64,000 nt of DNA from Synechococcus sp. Cruz-7E5 (GCF_024345995.1 NZ_JAGQCE010000009.1:1-64000), one strand, 5' to 3'. Positions 30,186-40,213 are shown, counted from the stretch's first letter. Made by a program: numbers and translations. Notes: generated by a model from the letters alone, not told the origin.

Positions 30186-31097
30186 TTGGTCGCCAGTCCT
30201 GATTTCACGATCCGGCCGATGGTCGAGTCCGACCTGCCCCTGGTGACGGAATGGGCCCGGCAGGAAGGCTTCTGCCCTGGACTGGGGGACGCCGGTGTGT
30301 ACCGCCATACCGATGGCGCTGGCCTCTGGGTGGGGTGCCTCGGCGAGGAGCCGGTGGGATGTATCGCAGGAATTCGTTACGACGAGCGCTATGGATTCAT
30401 CGGCCTGTTTCTTGTGCGCCCGGCCTTCCGCGGACGGGGCTACGGCGTGGCGCTCTGGCGTCAGGCCCTCGCACACCTCGATGGGGTGGCCTGCATCGGC
30501 CTGGAGGCGGCGCCCGAGCGGCTGATCGACTACGGCCAGTGGGGCTTCGAGGCGGCCTATGACACCCTGCGCTGGCGCCTTGCCGCCGCCCGCCGCCCCC
30601 GCTGCAGCGGGGGCCAGCTGCCACCGGGCTATGGCGTGGTGGCCGCGGCTCAGCTGGGAGCGGATGCCGGCAGCCATGAACTGGTGCTCAGCTACGACGC
30701 CCGTCACGAAGCCACTCCGCGCCCCCACTTCCTGGGGGAATGGCTGGGGCAGGGCAGCGGCACCGTGGAACTGGTGCGCGATGAACTGGGTTGTTGCCGC
30801 GGTTTCGGGCGGATCAGGCCCTGCCTGCTGCCCGATAGTGCCGGCGCCGTGGGCTGGCGGCTGGGCCCGTTGCTGGCGGATGCCCCACCGCTGGCCGGGG
30901 CCCTGCTCGATCGGCTCTGCTCCGAGCGCACGGGACCCGTGCTGATCGATGCTCCCGAGGCGAATCCCAGGGCCCATCGCCTGCTTGAGCAGCGCGGCTT
31001 CCAGATCGCCGGGCGCACCGTGCGCATGTATCGCGGCACCCCTCCCGAGCTACCCCTGCAGGACATCTACGGTCTGGCCTGCCTGGAGCTGGGCTGA
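30186..31097 (+). CDS. GNAT-family N-acetyltransferase (two-domain)
   Basis: The N-terminal half of this 303-residue protein is a GNAT domain: FTIRPMVESDLPLVTEWA, the beta4 strand FIGLFLVRPAFRGRGYGVAL with the acetyl-CoA loop R-G-x-G-Y-G, and IDYGQWGFEAAYD. The C-terminal half, about residues 135-290, resembles the Acetyltransf_18/YitH-type extension with a degenerate second domain ending RLLEQRGFQIAGRTVRMYRG. The start is TTG at 30186, or possibly ATG at 30219. The substrate is unknown. Confidence 0.83.
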   Translation: MVASPDFTIRPMVESDLPLVTEWARQEGFCPGLGDAGVYRHTDGAGLWVGCLGEEPVGCIAGIRYDERYGFIGLFLVRPAFRGRGYGVALWRQALAHLDGVACIGLEAAPERLIDYGQWGFEAAYDTLRWRLAAARRPRCSGGQLPPGYGVVAAAQLGADAGSHELVLSYDARHEATPRPHFLGEWLGQGSGTVELVRDELGCCRGFGRIRPCLLPDSAGAVGWRLGPLLADAPPLAGALLDRLCSERTGPVLIDAPEANPRAHRLLEQRGFQIAGRTVRMYRGTPPELPLQDIYGLACLELG

Positions 31098-31193
31098 GGG
31101 ACAGCCAAAAACCCCTGACTAGTCTGGGCAGGCCCGGCTGGCGATGGTGCCCTCTGCCTGGGAGCGCTCCCCTGCCTCGCCATCGCCGACACC

Positions 31194-32105
<912 letters not shown>

Positions 32106-32521
32106 ACCAAGAACGATCCAGCTGGTGTTCGACGGTGGCTGTCCCTTTTGCAGCACCTTTGCCGCCATGGGCGAACTGCGTGGCGGGCTGCCCCAGCTGC
32201 AGATCATCGATGGCCGCGCCGATCACGAGTTGCGCCGGCGGCTCAAACAACGGGGCTTCGATCTGACCACCGGGGCCGTTCTGATCGAGGGCGAGCGCTG
32301 CTGGCATGGGGCCGAAGCTGTGCAGCGGCTCTGCGCCCAGTTGCGGCCAAGTTCCGCCCTGCTGGGACTGCTCAAGGCGGTGTTCGGCGAGGAGAAGCGC
32401 AGCCGCACGCTCTATCCCCTCCTGCTGGCCGCCCGCCGTGGTGCCCTGGCGCTGCGGGGGCTGCCGCTCGATCCGGACGACAGCGCTCGGCCTAACCTCT
32501 GAAGTCAGCGATCGCGGCGCC

Positions 32522-32971
32522 ATGAGCTATCTGCGCGAGATCATGAATCGGCTGCGGGAACGCTCCGGAAATGGCCACTTCGGGCATGAGCCTCCCGCCA
32601 TGCCTTACAGCCCCCTCAGCGAGCGGGTGCTCGAGGAGCATCTGCACACCTACCGCGAACACCTGCAGGCCTGCAGTGACGCCATGCTCCCCTACGAATG
32701 GGCCTGGCTCGAGGACCACCTCGCCACTCTCCAGCTCTCGAGCGGCCAGGGAGCGATGCAGAAGGTGCTGGGGGGGCCGCAGCGGGTGGCCGATCTGCTG
32801 CGCGAGACCCAGTGCTTCCAGGCCGAAGTGCGCGGGGAACTGAGCCGGCGGGGCCTCGAGCCCGGCACCCGCACAGCACCGCTGGCGGCCCAGGAGCACG
32901 CCTGGGAGCTGAGCAACCCGGCCATCCGCCAGGAGTGGGGCATCGATCAGGCAGAGCCCCATCCCGGCTGA
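32522..32971 (+). CDS. Hypothetical protein
   Basis: A 149-residue, mostly helical, charged protein (MSYLREIMNRLRERSGNGHF; ERVLEEHLHTYREHLQACSD; AMQKVLGGPQRVADLLRETQ). It has no membrane segment and no recognisable catalytic motif. The ATG at 32522 lies 19 bases after the DCC gene stop, so it may be cotranscribed with the Kir and DCC genes. Codon use is like the neighbouring core genes. I do not recognise the family. Confidence 0.65.
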   Translation: MSYLREIMNRLRERSGNGHFGHEPPAMPYSPLSERVLEEHLHTYREHLQACSDAMLPYEWAWLEDHLATLQLSSGQGAMQKVLGGPQRVADLLRETQCFQAEVRGELSRRGLEPGTRTAPLAAQEHAWELSNPAIRQEWGIDQAEPHPG

Positions 32972-32995
32972 GGCGAGGCAACACGCGATCGCCCG

Positions 32996-33832
32996 ATGTC
33001 GGAGCACGTATTCGTCTACGGGAGCCTGAAGCGGGGGGAGCCCAACCACCCCTGGCTCGACGGGAGCCGCTTCCTCGGGAGGCGGCGCCTGGGGGGAGCC
33101 CGGCTGCACGACCTCGGCCCCTACCCGATGGCGGTGGCCGCCACTGAACCGGAAGCTCATGACGCCCAGGGACCACAGGAGCCGGCCCTGATCCATGGCG
33201 AGCTGTATGCGCTGGAGGCGAGCGGCCTGGAACGGCTCGATCTGCTCGAAGACGTGCCCCGCGAGTACCAACGTCAGCGCTGTCAGCTCAGCGACGGCAG
33301 CCGGGCCTGGGTGTACGTGGGCCGCCATGGGCAGGTGATCGGTCTGCCGCTGGTGCCCTACGGCGACTGGAGAAGCACCCCGGTGTTCAGCTACGGCTCG
33401 AACCTCTGCCCCTCCCAGCTGGCGCGGCGCTGCCCCCGCTGGGATGGCAGCGGCCTGGTGGCACGGCTGGAGGGCTGGCGCTGGGGGATCAACAAGCGGC
33501 GCCTTGGCCGTGCTCCGGGCGAAGGGGCCGCCGGTCTCGTGCGCCACAGCGGCGCCCACTGCTGGGGAGTGGTGCACCATCACAGCCCGGATGATCGGGC
33601 CGCCCTCGACCGCTGCGAGGGCGTGGCGGCCGGTCACTACCACCATCAGCGGGTCCGGGTGATCACCGGCGCCGGCGAACCTCTCGACGCTCTCACCTAT
33701 GTGCCCACTCCCGCCTGGCGCGCGCCAGGGCTGAGCGCCGGCTGCGACTACGCCGCGGCCATCCTGCGGGGAGCCCGCCACTGGCAGCTGCCGGAGGCCT
33801 GGCTGGGCCTGCTGGAGGCGGAGCTGCGCTAG
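32996..33832 (+). CDS. Tandem gamma-glutamylcyclotransferase-like (AIG2/GGCT) protein
   Basis: This 278-residue protein consists of two gamma-glutamylcyclotransferase-like domains in one chain. The first starts VFVYGSLKRGEPNH and has the catalytic glutamate region LDLLEDVPREYQR. The second starts VFSYGSNLCPSQLARRCP, with ALDRCEGVAAGHYHHQR as the equivalent region. Both YGSxx substrate loops and both acidic residues are present, so both may be active. Family enzymes release 5-oxoproline from gamma-glutamyl compounds or act on gamma-glutamylamines. The pairing of two different subtypes in one protein is unusual. Confidence 0.82.
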   Translation: MSEHVFVYGSLKRGEPNHPWLDGSRFLGRRRLGGARLHDLGPYPMAVAATEPEAHDAQGPQEPALIHGELYALEASGLERLDLLEDVPREYQRQRCQLSDGSRAWVYVGRHGQVIGLPLVPYGDWRSTPVFSYGSNLCPSQLARRCPRWDGSGLVARLEGWRWGINKRRLGRAPGEGAAGLVRHSGAHCWGVVHHHSPDDRAALDRCEGVAAGHYHHQRVRVITGAGEPLDALTYVPTPAWRAPGLSAGCDYAAAILRGARHWQLPEAWLGLLEAELR

Positions 33833-34047
33833 GGCCATCACAGGCCACAGGCCATGCGTCAGCTGCAGGTCCTTCAGCGATGGAATCAGCCGCTGCCGCT
33901 CACCACATAGGTGGGGCCGCGGCCACGGGGATGGCCCGCTCAACGCCGTCGCCAGAATGATCTGGCTGGTGGGCTGGCGCCCCTTCAGCCTGGGAGAACT
34001 CTCGGTAGGGTTATGGGTGTGAAAGCCCGGTCAAGACCGGTGCAGGA

Positions 34048-34254
34048 ATGATCGCCATGGCCCCCACCACCCAGGATCCCCGTCATCAGGCCCTGGTGTT
34101 GTCGCTGCGTCAGCGCATGGCAGAAGCCCGTGCCTGCGGCGATGCCGAGACCCGCCAGGCCCTGTTCCGCGAGGCGGTCTACCTCGGCATCCAGCCCGAT
34201 CTGTTGGAAGATGGGCAGGCCACGGCAGCAGGGGGGCCAGGCGACGGACGCTGA
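34048..34254 (+). CDS. Small conserved-looking helical protein
   Basis: A 68-residue protein, or 65 residues if it starts at the second ATG (34057). It is predicted to be two helices (ALVLSLRQRMAEARACGDAE and QALFREAVYLGIQPDLLED) with a flexible glycine-rich tail. Its stop (34252-34254) is directly followed by the ATG of the TIM-barrel gene at 34255, so the two are almost certainly cotranscribed and coupled. No known motif; function unknown. Confidence 0.6.
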   Translation: MIAMAPTTQDPRHQALVLSLRQRMAEARACGDAETRQALFREAVYLGIQPDLLEDGQATAAGGPGDGR

Positions 34255-35112
34255 ATGCGGGCCCTGATCCTGCACAGCCTCTGGGGATTTCAATGCGACC
34301 TGCCCTCGGCCATCCACCAGGCACGCCAGGGCGGCTTCGATGGTGTGGAAGCCAACCTCGACCATCCAGCCCTTGCCGGCACTGATCCCGAGGCGCTTGT
34401 CGACGAGTTCGGCCGCACCGAGCTGGCCCTGATCGTGGAGCTGGTCACCGGCAACGGCTACGTGCCCGATCTCGCCATGACGGCCGCTGAGCATCTGCAG
34501 CAGCTGGCCAGCCAGCTGGAGCGCTGCCGACCGTTGAACCCCCTGCGGATCACAGTGATCAGCGGCAGCGACAGCTGGAGCTGGGCGGAGCAGCAATGGT
34601 TCTGGGATCGGGCCCTGGAGCTGGCCGCCGCCGCGCCGGCACCGGTGAGCTTCGAAACCCACCGCTCACGCAGCCTGGCGGACCCCTGGCGCATCCAGGC
34701 ATGGCTCAACCGTTACCCCACCCTGCGCCTCACCGCTGATCTGAGCCACTGGTGTGTCGCCTGCGAGCGGCTGATGACCCCTGATCTGGAGCCCATTCAG
34801 GCGATCGCTGACCGGGTCGATCACATCCATGCCCGGGTTGGCCATGCCCAGGGCCCCCAGGTCAGCCATCCCTTCGCGCCCGAGCACGCCGAGGCCCTGG
34901 CGGCGCACCGTGCCTGCTGGGAGCTGTTCCTCAAGCGGGCCCGCGCACGCGGCAAGGAGTGCATCACGCTCACGCCGGAATTCGGCCCCGACGGTTATCT
35001 GCCCACCCTCCCCTTCACCAACCAGCCCGTCGCCGATCTGCTGGAGATCAACACGGCCATGGCCAGCTGGCTCAGGCGGAATCTGACAGCGGCGGCTGCT
35101 CCAGGCCCATGA
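34255..35112 (+). CDS. Sugar phosphate isomerase/epimerase-like TIM-barrel protein
   Basis: This 285-residue protein of the xylose-isomerase-like TIM-barrel superfamily shows a glutamate in GFDGVEANL and metal-ligand candidates in FETHRSRSL, LTADLSHWC and HIHARVGHAQGPQVSHP. The final glutamate is in ITLTPEFGPDG. These match the E-D-H-E metal set of AP-endonuclease-2 family epimerases. The substrate is unknown. The 3' end overlaps the Rieske oxygenase gene tail-to-tail by about 41 bases, so it is not part of the guanidine operon transcript, although it is adjacent. Confidence 0.82.
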   Translation: MRALILHSLWGFQCDLPSAIHQARQGGFDGVEANLDHPALAGTDPEALVDEFGRTELALIVELVTGNGYVPDLAMTAAEHLQQLASQLERCRPLNPLRITVISGSDSWSWAEQQWFWDRALELAAAAPAPVSFETHRSRSLADPWRIQAWLNRYPTLRLTADLSHWCVACERLMTPDLEPIQAIADRVDHIHARVGHAQGPQVSHPFAPEHAEALAAHRACWELFLKRARARGKECITLTPEFGPDGYLPTLPFTNQPVADLLEINTAMASWLRRNLTAAAAPGP

Positions 35113-36154
35113 TCCGCGCATAGAGCGCCTGCTGGTGCAGGATGCGACCCTCCAGCCGATGGGCGGGGCCAGGCTTGAGGCCACTGGCATACCCCCGCTG
35201 GGCCGACTCCACCAGGGCCCGGTCCTCCTCCAGGAAGGCGCCCAGCTCCTCGATCCACTCCTGGCCGCGGTGCAGCTGCGAGGGGTCCCCCAGCAACCAC
35301 ACCTGCAGGCGGCAGCGGCCTGGATCGAGGGGCGGAAAGCTGATCAGGGCCAGGCGGCCATCCGGCCAGGCCAGCAGATGAATCCAGGGCGGCGCTCCGA
35401 AGGTGAGGAACTCCGCCGCAGCTGCAGGGCCACCATGGCCATGGGTCGCCACCGGTGTGGCCAGCAGATTGGTGTGCGCAGCGAAGCGGTGGCGGTAGTG
35501 GCGCACCGGCCCCTGCTGGCGGTGCAGGGTGGTGGGGTGGGCGATCGCCACGTGGTAGTCGTCGAGGGTGTTGTCGTGGGCGATCTTCCAGTTGCAGGCC
35601 AGGTCGCGCTCCAGGCTGGCCAGCAGCACCCGTGGCCGCTCCAGCTCCGGACCCAGCTCCTGCACCACCAGGTCCAGCTGCTGCTCCAGCGGCAGCGGAT
35701 CGGGACCGATCGCCACCCACAGCATCGAGGCGCGCACTGCGCAGGTCAGACCGGTCAGGGGCCAGTCGCTGCGCACGAAGGGATCGAAGAACTCAGGCTC
35801 CCGGGCCGCGGCTCGCAGGCGGCCATCTAGGTCATAGGTCCAGCCGTGGTAGGTGCAGACCAGACGGCGGCAGGGCTGGGCGCCGGCCGCAGGCGGCAGC
35901 AGGGCCACTCCGCGGTGGGGACAGCGGTTGAGGAACGCCCGAGGCGGCCCGCCGGGGGGATGGCTGAGCAGCAAAGGCAGGTCCAGAAGCTCCAGCGCCA
36001 GAACCGTGCCCTCCGGCAGGCTGGAGAGGGGCACCACCGGGTGCCAGAACCGCGGTGCGTAGACCGCCCGCTCATGCTCCGCCACGGCGGCCGAGCCGTA
36101 ATGCTCGACCGCCAGGAACGGGCGACCGGGGAAGGAGGCCCCGTTGCCGGCCAT
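35072..36154 (-). CDS. Rieske non-heme iron oxygenase, alpha-subunit type
   Basis: This protein of about 360 residues has the Rieske [2Fe-2S] ligands in NRCPHRGVALL (Cys, His) and LVCTYHGWTYD (Cys, His), spaced as in aromatic-ring hydroxylases and N-demethylases. The mononuclear iron site is in NWKIAHDNTLDDYHVAIAHP (the two histidines). I chose ATG 36154, ten bases after the ATPase stop; ATG 36181 would overlap it by 17. It is the last gene of the riboswitch-led guanidine operon. No reductase gene is beside it, so it would use a general ferredoxin. The substrate is not known; oxidative removal of an N-alkyl group from a guanidine compound is an inference from context. Confidence 0.85.
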   Translation of the reverse strand: MAGNGASFPGRPFLAVEHYGSAAVAEHERAVYAPRFWHPVVPLSSLPEGTVLALELLDLPLLLSHPPGGPPRAFLNRCPHRGVALLPPAAGAQPCRRLVCTYHGWTYDLDGRLRAAAREPEFFDPFVRSDWPLTGLTCAVRASMLWVAIGPDPLPLEQQLDLVVQELGPELERPRVLLASLERDLACNWKIAHDNTLDDYHVAIAHPTTLHRQQGPVRHYRHRFAAHTNLLATPVATHGHGGPAAAAEFLTFGAPPWIHLLAWPDGRLALISFPPLDPGRCRLQVWLLGDPSQLHRGQEWIEELGAFLEEDRALVESAQRGYASGLKPGPAHRLEGRILHQQALYARIMGLEQPPLSDSA

Positions 36155-36164
36155 GGCAACCGCG

Positions 36165-36932
36165 TCAGCTGGCGGCTGCATCGAGGTTGCGCAGGCTGGT
36201 GACCAGTTCTTCCCGCAGCTCCAGGAACGGCGGGGACATCCGCAGGTGAGCCAGGTTGGAGCGGTCCAGATCCGCCTCCACCGTCCGCACGATCCGCCCG
36301 GGGCTCGGCGCCATGATGTGAACCCGCTGGGCCAGCAGCAGCGCCTCCTCCAGATCGTGGGTGATCAGCAGAGCGGTGATTCCGGAGCGCTGCCAGAGCT
36401 CATAGAGGAACTCCTGCATCGTTTCGCGAATCTGCAGATCCAGCGCGCCGAAGGGCTCATCCAGCAGCACCACCTTCGGGTCAGCGGCCAGGGCACGGGC
36501 GATCGCCACCCGCTGCTGCATTCCCCCCGACAGTTCCTTCGGCAGACGCCGGGCGTCGTTCTGCAGGCCCACCACCTCAAGGAAATAGGCGGTGCGCTCG
36601 CGCACCAGGGCCCTGGGCAGTCCCTGCAGCGACATGCCGAAGGCCACGTTCTGGGCAGCCGTCATCCAGGGGTAAAGGCTGTATTTCTGGAACACCATGC
36701 CCCGGTCGGAGCCTGGCCCGCGCACCGGCTTGCCGTCCATTGCGATCACCCCCGTACTGGGGCGCTCCAGGCCGGCGATCAGGCGCATCACCGTGGATTT
36801 GCCCGAGCCGGAGCTGCCCACCAGGGCCACGAATTCACCCGAATCGACCGAGAGGGTGATGTCATCGAGCACGAGCTTGGCGTGGCGGCCATCGCCGAAG
36901 GTCTTGCTGACGCCACTGACGGAAAGGTGCAT
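36165..36932 (-). CDS. ABC importer ATPase (SsuB/TauB type), guanidine operon
   Basis: This 255-residue ATPase has Walker A GSSGSGKSTV, a Q-loop (VFQKYSLYPWM), the signature ELSGGMQQRVAIARA, Walker B VVLLDEPFGALD and the H-loop LITHDLEEAL. The family energises importers for small organic anions, cations or amines. It lies one base from the permease gene and ten from the Rieske oxygenase gene. In Synechocystis the homologous gene set beside the guanidine hydrolase serves guanidine uptake, so guanidine is the likely cargo. Confidence 0.9.
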   Translation of the reverse strand: MHLSVSGVSKTFGDGRHAKLVLDDITLSVDSGEFVALVGSSGSGKSTVMRLIAGLERPSTGVIAMDGKPVRGPGSDRGMVFQKYSLYPWMTAAQNVAFGMSLQGLPRALVRERTAYFLEVVGLQNDARRLPKELSGGMQQRVAIARALAADPKVVLLDEPFGALDLQIRETMQEFLYELWQRSGITALLITHDLEEALLLAQRVHIMAPSPGRIVRTVEADLDRSNLAHLRMSPPFLELREELVTSLRNLDAAAS

Positions 36933-36933
36933 C

Positions 36934-37680
36934 TCAGCTGGCCCAGCGACAGCTGCGCCGCAGCACGGCGCGGAAGCCCAGATCGATAAGAAGACCGATC
37001 AGGCCGATCACGATCAGGCCCACGAAGATCTCATCGGTGCGCAGAAAGCGCTGGGCCAGGCTGATCCGCTTGCCCAGACCCTCGTTAGCGGCCACCAGCT
37101 CCGCCACGATCACCAGGTTCCAGGCCGAGGCCATGTTGATGCGATAGGCATCGATCACCTGGGGGGCGATGTACGGGGCCACCACTCGGGTGAGGATCGG
37201 CAGCTTCCGGCCTCCGAGGGTGAGGGCGGTTTCAAGCAACTCCCGCGGCACGAATTTCACCGCATCCATAATCATCAGCGTGTTGAAGAAAAAGGTGCCG
37301 ATGAAGATCAACAGCACCTTGGGCAACTCCCCCAGGCCGAAATAGATGATCAGCAGGGGAATGAAGGCCGGAGCCGGCATGTAGCGGATCAGCCCCAGCA
37401 GGGGCTCCAGCAGGCGACAGATCAACGTGTTGCTGCCCATGGCGATGCCCAGGGGCAAGGCCAGGGCAGCCGAGAGCGCGAAACCGAGAAACACCCGCCG
37501 GACACTGGCGATCGCGTCGGCCACCAGGATTCCTCCCCGGAACTGGTCGCCAGCTGCTTGCCAGACCGCAGGCGGGCTGGGCAGGAAGAGCGGATCCACC
37601 GCGCCGCTGAGGCTGATCAAGGACCAGGCCAGCAGCACCACAGCGATCCCAAGCGGACCCAGTAACCAGGGGGAGCGCAT
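36934..37680 (-). CDS. ABC importer permease (SsuC/TauC type), guanidine operon
   Basis: This 248-residue protein has about six transmembrane helices and the cytoplasmic EAA-like coupling loop (ELLETALTLGGRKLPILTRV). Helix segments include LLGPLGIAVVLLAWSLISL and KVLLIFIGTFFFNTLMIM. Start ATG 37680 (MRSPWLLGPL) lies ten bases after the substrate-binding protein stop; longer frames overlap that gene. It forms the inner-membrane pore of the importer, working with the adjacent lipoprotein and ATPase. Confidence 0.9.
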   Translation of the reverse strand: MRSPWLLGPLGIAVVLLAWSLISLSGAVDPLFLPSPPAVWQAAGDQFRGGILVADAIASVRRVFLGFALSAALALPLGIAMGSNTLICRLLEPLLGLIRYMPAPAFIPLLIIYFGLGELPKVLLIFIGTFFFNTLMIMDAVKFVPRELLETALTLGGRKLPILTRVVAPYIAPQVIDAYRINMASAWNLVIVAELVAANEGLGKRISLAQRFLRTDEIFVGLIVIGLIGLLIDLGFRAVLRRSCRWAS

Positions 37681-37690
37681 GACGGATCGC

Positions 37691-38761
37691 TCAGGGGGCC
37701 GCATCGACGAAACGGGAGTCGAAGAGCCTGGTGAGATCCGGCGGTGTCTTGGCCAGGCCCACCTCCTGCAGGAAGGTGCTGATCTCACTGGCGGCAAAAG
37801 GCAGCGAGGCCATGGTGTTGCCGGGCTTGAGCGCCTCACGGTTCTGCTCGAGCGTGAAGATCGTGGTGCCGAGGTCGTACTCCTTGTATTCGGCCTCGCT
37901 CACTCCAGCCCGGGCCGCCAGGATCGTGAGGCTGGGGCCCGGGTTGGCCTTTATCTCCTGGAGGGTGGCGAACCAGGCGTTCACCACCTTCTGCAGCTGC
38001 TCGGGGTTCTTCTCCACGAACTCACTGCGGCAGACCAGGTGATCGCTGATGGCGCCGGGGAACTCCTTGGAGGAGAACAGGGTGGTGCTGCCGGGGCGCT
38101 TGAGCGCCTGGGTGGTGAAGGGCGCGAACACGCCCACCGCATCCACCCTCTCAGCCACAAAGGCCGCTGCTGCTGCTCCGGTTTCCAGGGGCACGAACTC
38201 GATGTCCTTGGCCGTGAGGCCCGCCTTCTTCAGGCCCAGGAGCAGCAGGTAGTGATCAACGGTGCCCTCTTCAGCGGCCACCTTGCGGCCCTTGAGCTGG
38301 GGCACCGCGGTGATGCCCTGGGCGGCAATGATCTGATCATTGCCGGTGGAGTTGTCGTTGGTGAGCACCACCCGCAGGTCGGCACCACCGGCGATCGAGC
38401 TGATCGTGTCGTTGAGGGTCTGGCTGTTGCAGTCGAGCTGGCCGGCGTTGAGGGCGTTGATCGAATCGAGATAGCCGTCGAACCACTGGAGAGTCACGGG
38501 GACGCCTGCGGCCTTGAACAGGCCCTTCTCCTCGGTGACCTGCCAGGGAATCCAACCGGGCCAGGCACTGAAGCCGATCCGCACGGGCGTGGCTCCCGTC
38601 TGCGGCGGGCTCTGGCAGCTCGACAGCAGGCCACCGCCCAGAACCGCCAGCAGACCGAATCCGAGCAGCCGCTGCCGCCTGCGTCTAGAAACCTGGGAAC
38701 GCTGTGTGCAGGACGTGGGGCTGGAGATGGAGTCGAAGGAAGAAGGGGGGATGGAGGTCAT
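37691..38761 (-). CDS. ABC importer substrate-binding lipoprotein, guanidine operon
   Basis: This 356-residue protein has a twin-basic, hydrophobic leader (SRRRRQRLLGFGLLAVLGGG) ending in the lipobox LLSSC, followed by an NMT1/SsuA-like binding fold (VRIGFSAWPGWIPWQVTEEK, GLFKAAGVPV). It resembles the cyanobacterial Sll1080-type proteins found beside guanidine hydrolase. The binding pocket cannot be defined here. It lies 66 bases after the glutamine-synthetase-like gene, the largest gap inside the operon, which could hold a secondary promoter or processing site; I see no clear motif. Confidence 0.88.
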   Translation of the reverse strand: MTSIPPSSFDSISSPTSCTQRSQVSRRRRQRLLGFGLLAVLGGGLLSSCQSPPQTGATPVRIGFSAWPGWIPWQVTEEKGLFKAAGVPVTLQWFDGYLDSINALNAGQLDCNSQTLNDTISSIAGGADLRVVLTNDNSTGNDQIIAAQGITAVPQLKGRKVAAEEGTVDHYLLLLGLKKAGLTAKDIEFVPLETGAAAAAFVAERVDAVGVFAPFTTQALKRPGSTTLFSSKEFPGAISDHLVCRSEFVEKNPEQLQKVVNAWFATLQEIKANPGPSLTILAARAGVSEAEYKEYDLGTTIFTLEQNREALKPGNTMASLPFAASEISTFLQEVGLAKTPPDLTRLFDSRFVDAAP

Positions 38762-38827
38762 CGGTTAAGTGGCGAAGGAATAGGGGAAGGCATCAAGAAG
38801 CGGGAGAGATCAACATCTGATCGTTGT

Positions 38828-40213
38828 TCAGAGGAACTCGAGATAGCGCGCCAGTTCCCAGTCGGACACGCAGCCGTGATAGTCGGCCCATTCGGCTCGT
38901 TTGTAGTCGATGAACGCGTCGGCCATGGCATCACCGAACACCAAGCGGGAGAGTGGATCAGCGGCAAAGGCCTCGATCGCCTCCCCGAGGGTCCGCGGCA
39001 ACACCTTCAGACCCCGCTCGGCCCTCTGCTGGGGGCTGAGCCGGTAGGCATTGACGAGATTGGCAGGGCCTGGATCCAGGCCCTCCCGGATACCTTCCAG
39101 CCCCGCCGCAAGGATCATCGCCGCACCGAGATAGGGGTTGCAGGCACTGTCGGCGGCACGACATTCGACCCGATCGGCAGCTGATGGAATCCGCAGCATG
39201 TTGGTGCGGTTGTTATTGCCGTAGCAGATGAACACCGGCGCCCAGGTGAAGCCGCTCATCGATCCCTGAGCCACCAGCCGCTTGTAACTGTTCACCGTGG
39301 GGGCGATCACGGCGCAGATCGCCGGCGCATGGCGCAGGATGCCGGCGATGAACTGCTCCGCCAATGGGCTGATGGTTCCAGGGGTGTCGGCCGCGAAGAG
39401 GTTGCGGCCCGTGCCTGGGTCCGCCAGCGACATGTTGAAGTGGGCACCGCTGCCAGTGCGATTACTGAAGGGTTTGGGCATGAAGCTGGCGATCAACCCA
39501 TGGCGGTGGGTGATCTCCTTGAGCATCAGCCGGAAGAAGGTCAGTCGATCCGCCATGGTGAGCGCCTCGGCATAGGCGAAGTCGGTCTCGAACTGGCCAT
39601 TGCCATCCTCGTGATCGAAGGAATACACCCCCCAGCCCAGATCATTCATCGCCTGAACCAGCTCATCGAGCCAGGGCAGATTGTCGAGCAAGCCGGTGAG
39701 GTCGTAGCAGGGTTTCTCGAGGTTGTCGCGGGAGCTGGCGGGCCGAAGAACGCCGTCATCACCGCGGCGCAGCACAAAGAATTCGGTCTCGATGCCGAGG
39801 TTGAAGCGGAAGCCCAGCCGCCCGGCTTCATTGAGGGCGCGGATCAGGATGTTGCGGCTGCAGGCCTCGAAGGGCTGCCCGTGCAGGTGCAGGCTGCTGG
39901 CCAGCCAGACCACGTCGCGGCGCCAGGGCAGCACCGTGGCCGTGGCCAGATCGGGGATGGCTGCCACCTCGTCGTCGCTGACATCCTGGGGAACGCCATC
40001 GAGGGCGGCACCGGTGAACAGTTCGGAGCCTGCCAGCATCGACTCGAAATGGTCGAGCGGCACCGCCTTGGCCTTGCTGGTGCCGTGCAGATCCACGAAG
40101 CTTGCCAGGGCATAACTCACCCCCTGGCTGAGCAGATCCAGCTTGCGCTGCTGCCAGCTCAGCTGGGGTTCAGTCAGCGGATCAGCGGTGGCCAGGGAGT
40201 GAAGGCTGCTCAT
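38828..40213 (-). CDS. GlnT-type glutamine synthetase homologue (glutamate-amine ligase)
   Basis: This 461-residue member of the glutamine synthetase superfamily has an N-terminal beta-grasp domain ([20 protein letters not shown]). The active-site set appears intact: [52 protein letters not shown] and [16 protein letters not shown]. It looks like the GlnT/'type III' group that also contains gamma-glutamylmethylamide synthetases (GmaS), not the main GlnA; there is no classical adenylylation NLYDLP site. Its ATG overlaps the hypB stop. In this operon it may ligate ammonia or an alkylamine released from a guanidine to glutamate. Amine specificity is an inference. Confidence 0.85.
   Translation of the reverse strand: MSSLHSLATADPLTEPQLSWQQRKLDLLSQGVSYALASFVDLHGTSKAKAVPLDHFESMLAGSELFTGAALDGVPQDVSDDEVAAIPDLATATVLPWRRDVVWLASSLHLHGQPFEACSRNILIRALNEAGRLGFRFNLGIETEFFVLRRGDDGVLRPASSRDNLEKPCYDLTGLLDNLPWLDELVQAMNDLGWGVYSFDHEDGNGQFETDFAYAEALTMADRLTFFRLMLKEITHRHGLIASFMPKPFSNRTGSGAHFNMSLADPGTGRNLFAADTPGTISPLAEQFIAGILRHAPAICAVIAPTVNSYKRLVAQGSMSGFTWAPVFICYGNNNRTNMLRIPSAADRVECRAADSACNPYLGAAMILAAGLEGIREGLDPGPANLVNAYRLSPQQRAERGLKVLPRTLGEAIEAFAADPLSRLVFGDAMADAFIDYKRAEWADYHGCVSDWELARYLEFL

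Noticed and set aside
32492-33943. 483-codon minus-strand frame
   Set aside because: Antisense to two plausible plus-strand genes, including the GGCT-like protein with clear motifs.
33985-34047. Short hairpin CCGGTCAAGACCGG before the small helical gene, considered as a second guanidine or glutamine riboswitch
   Set aside because: It lacks the ACGR loops of guanidine-II, the guanidine-III pseudoknot and the glutamine-aptamer consensus; it is only a short palindrome.
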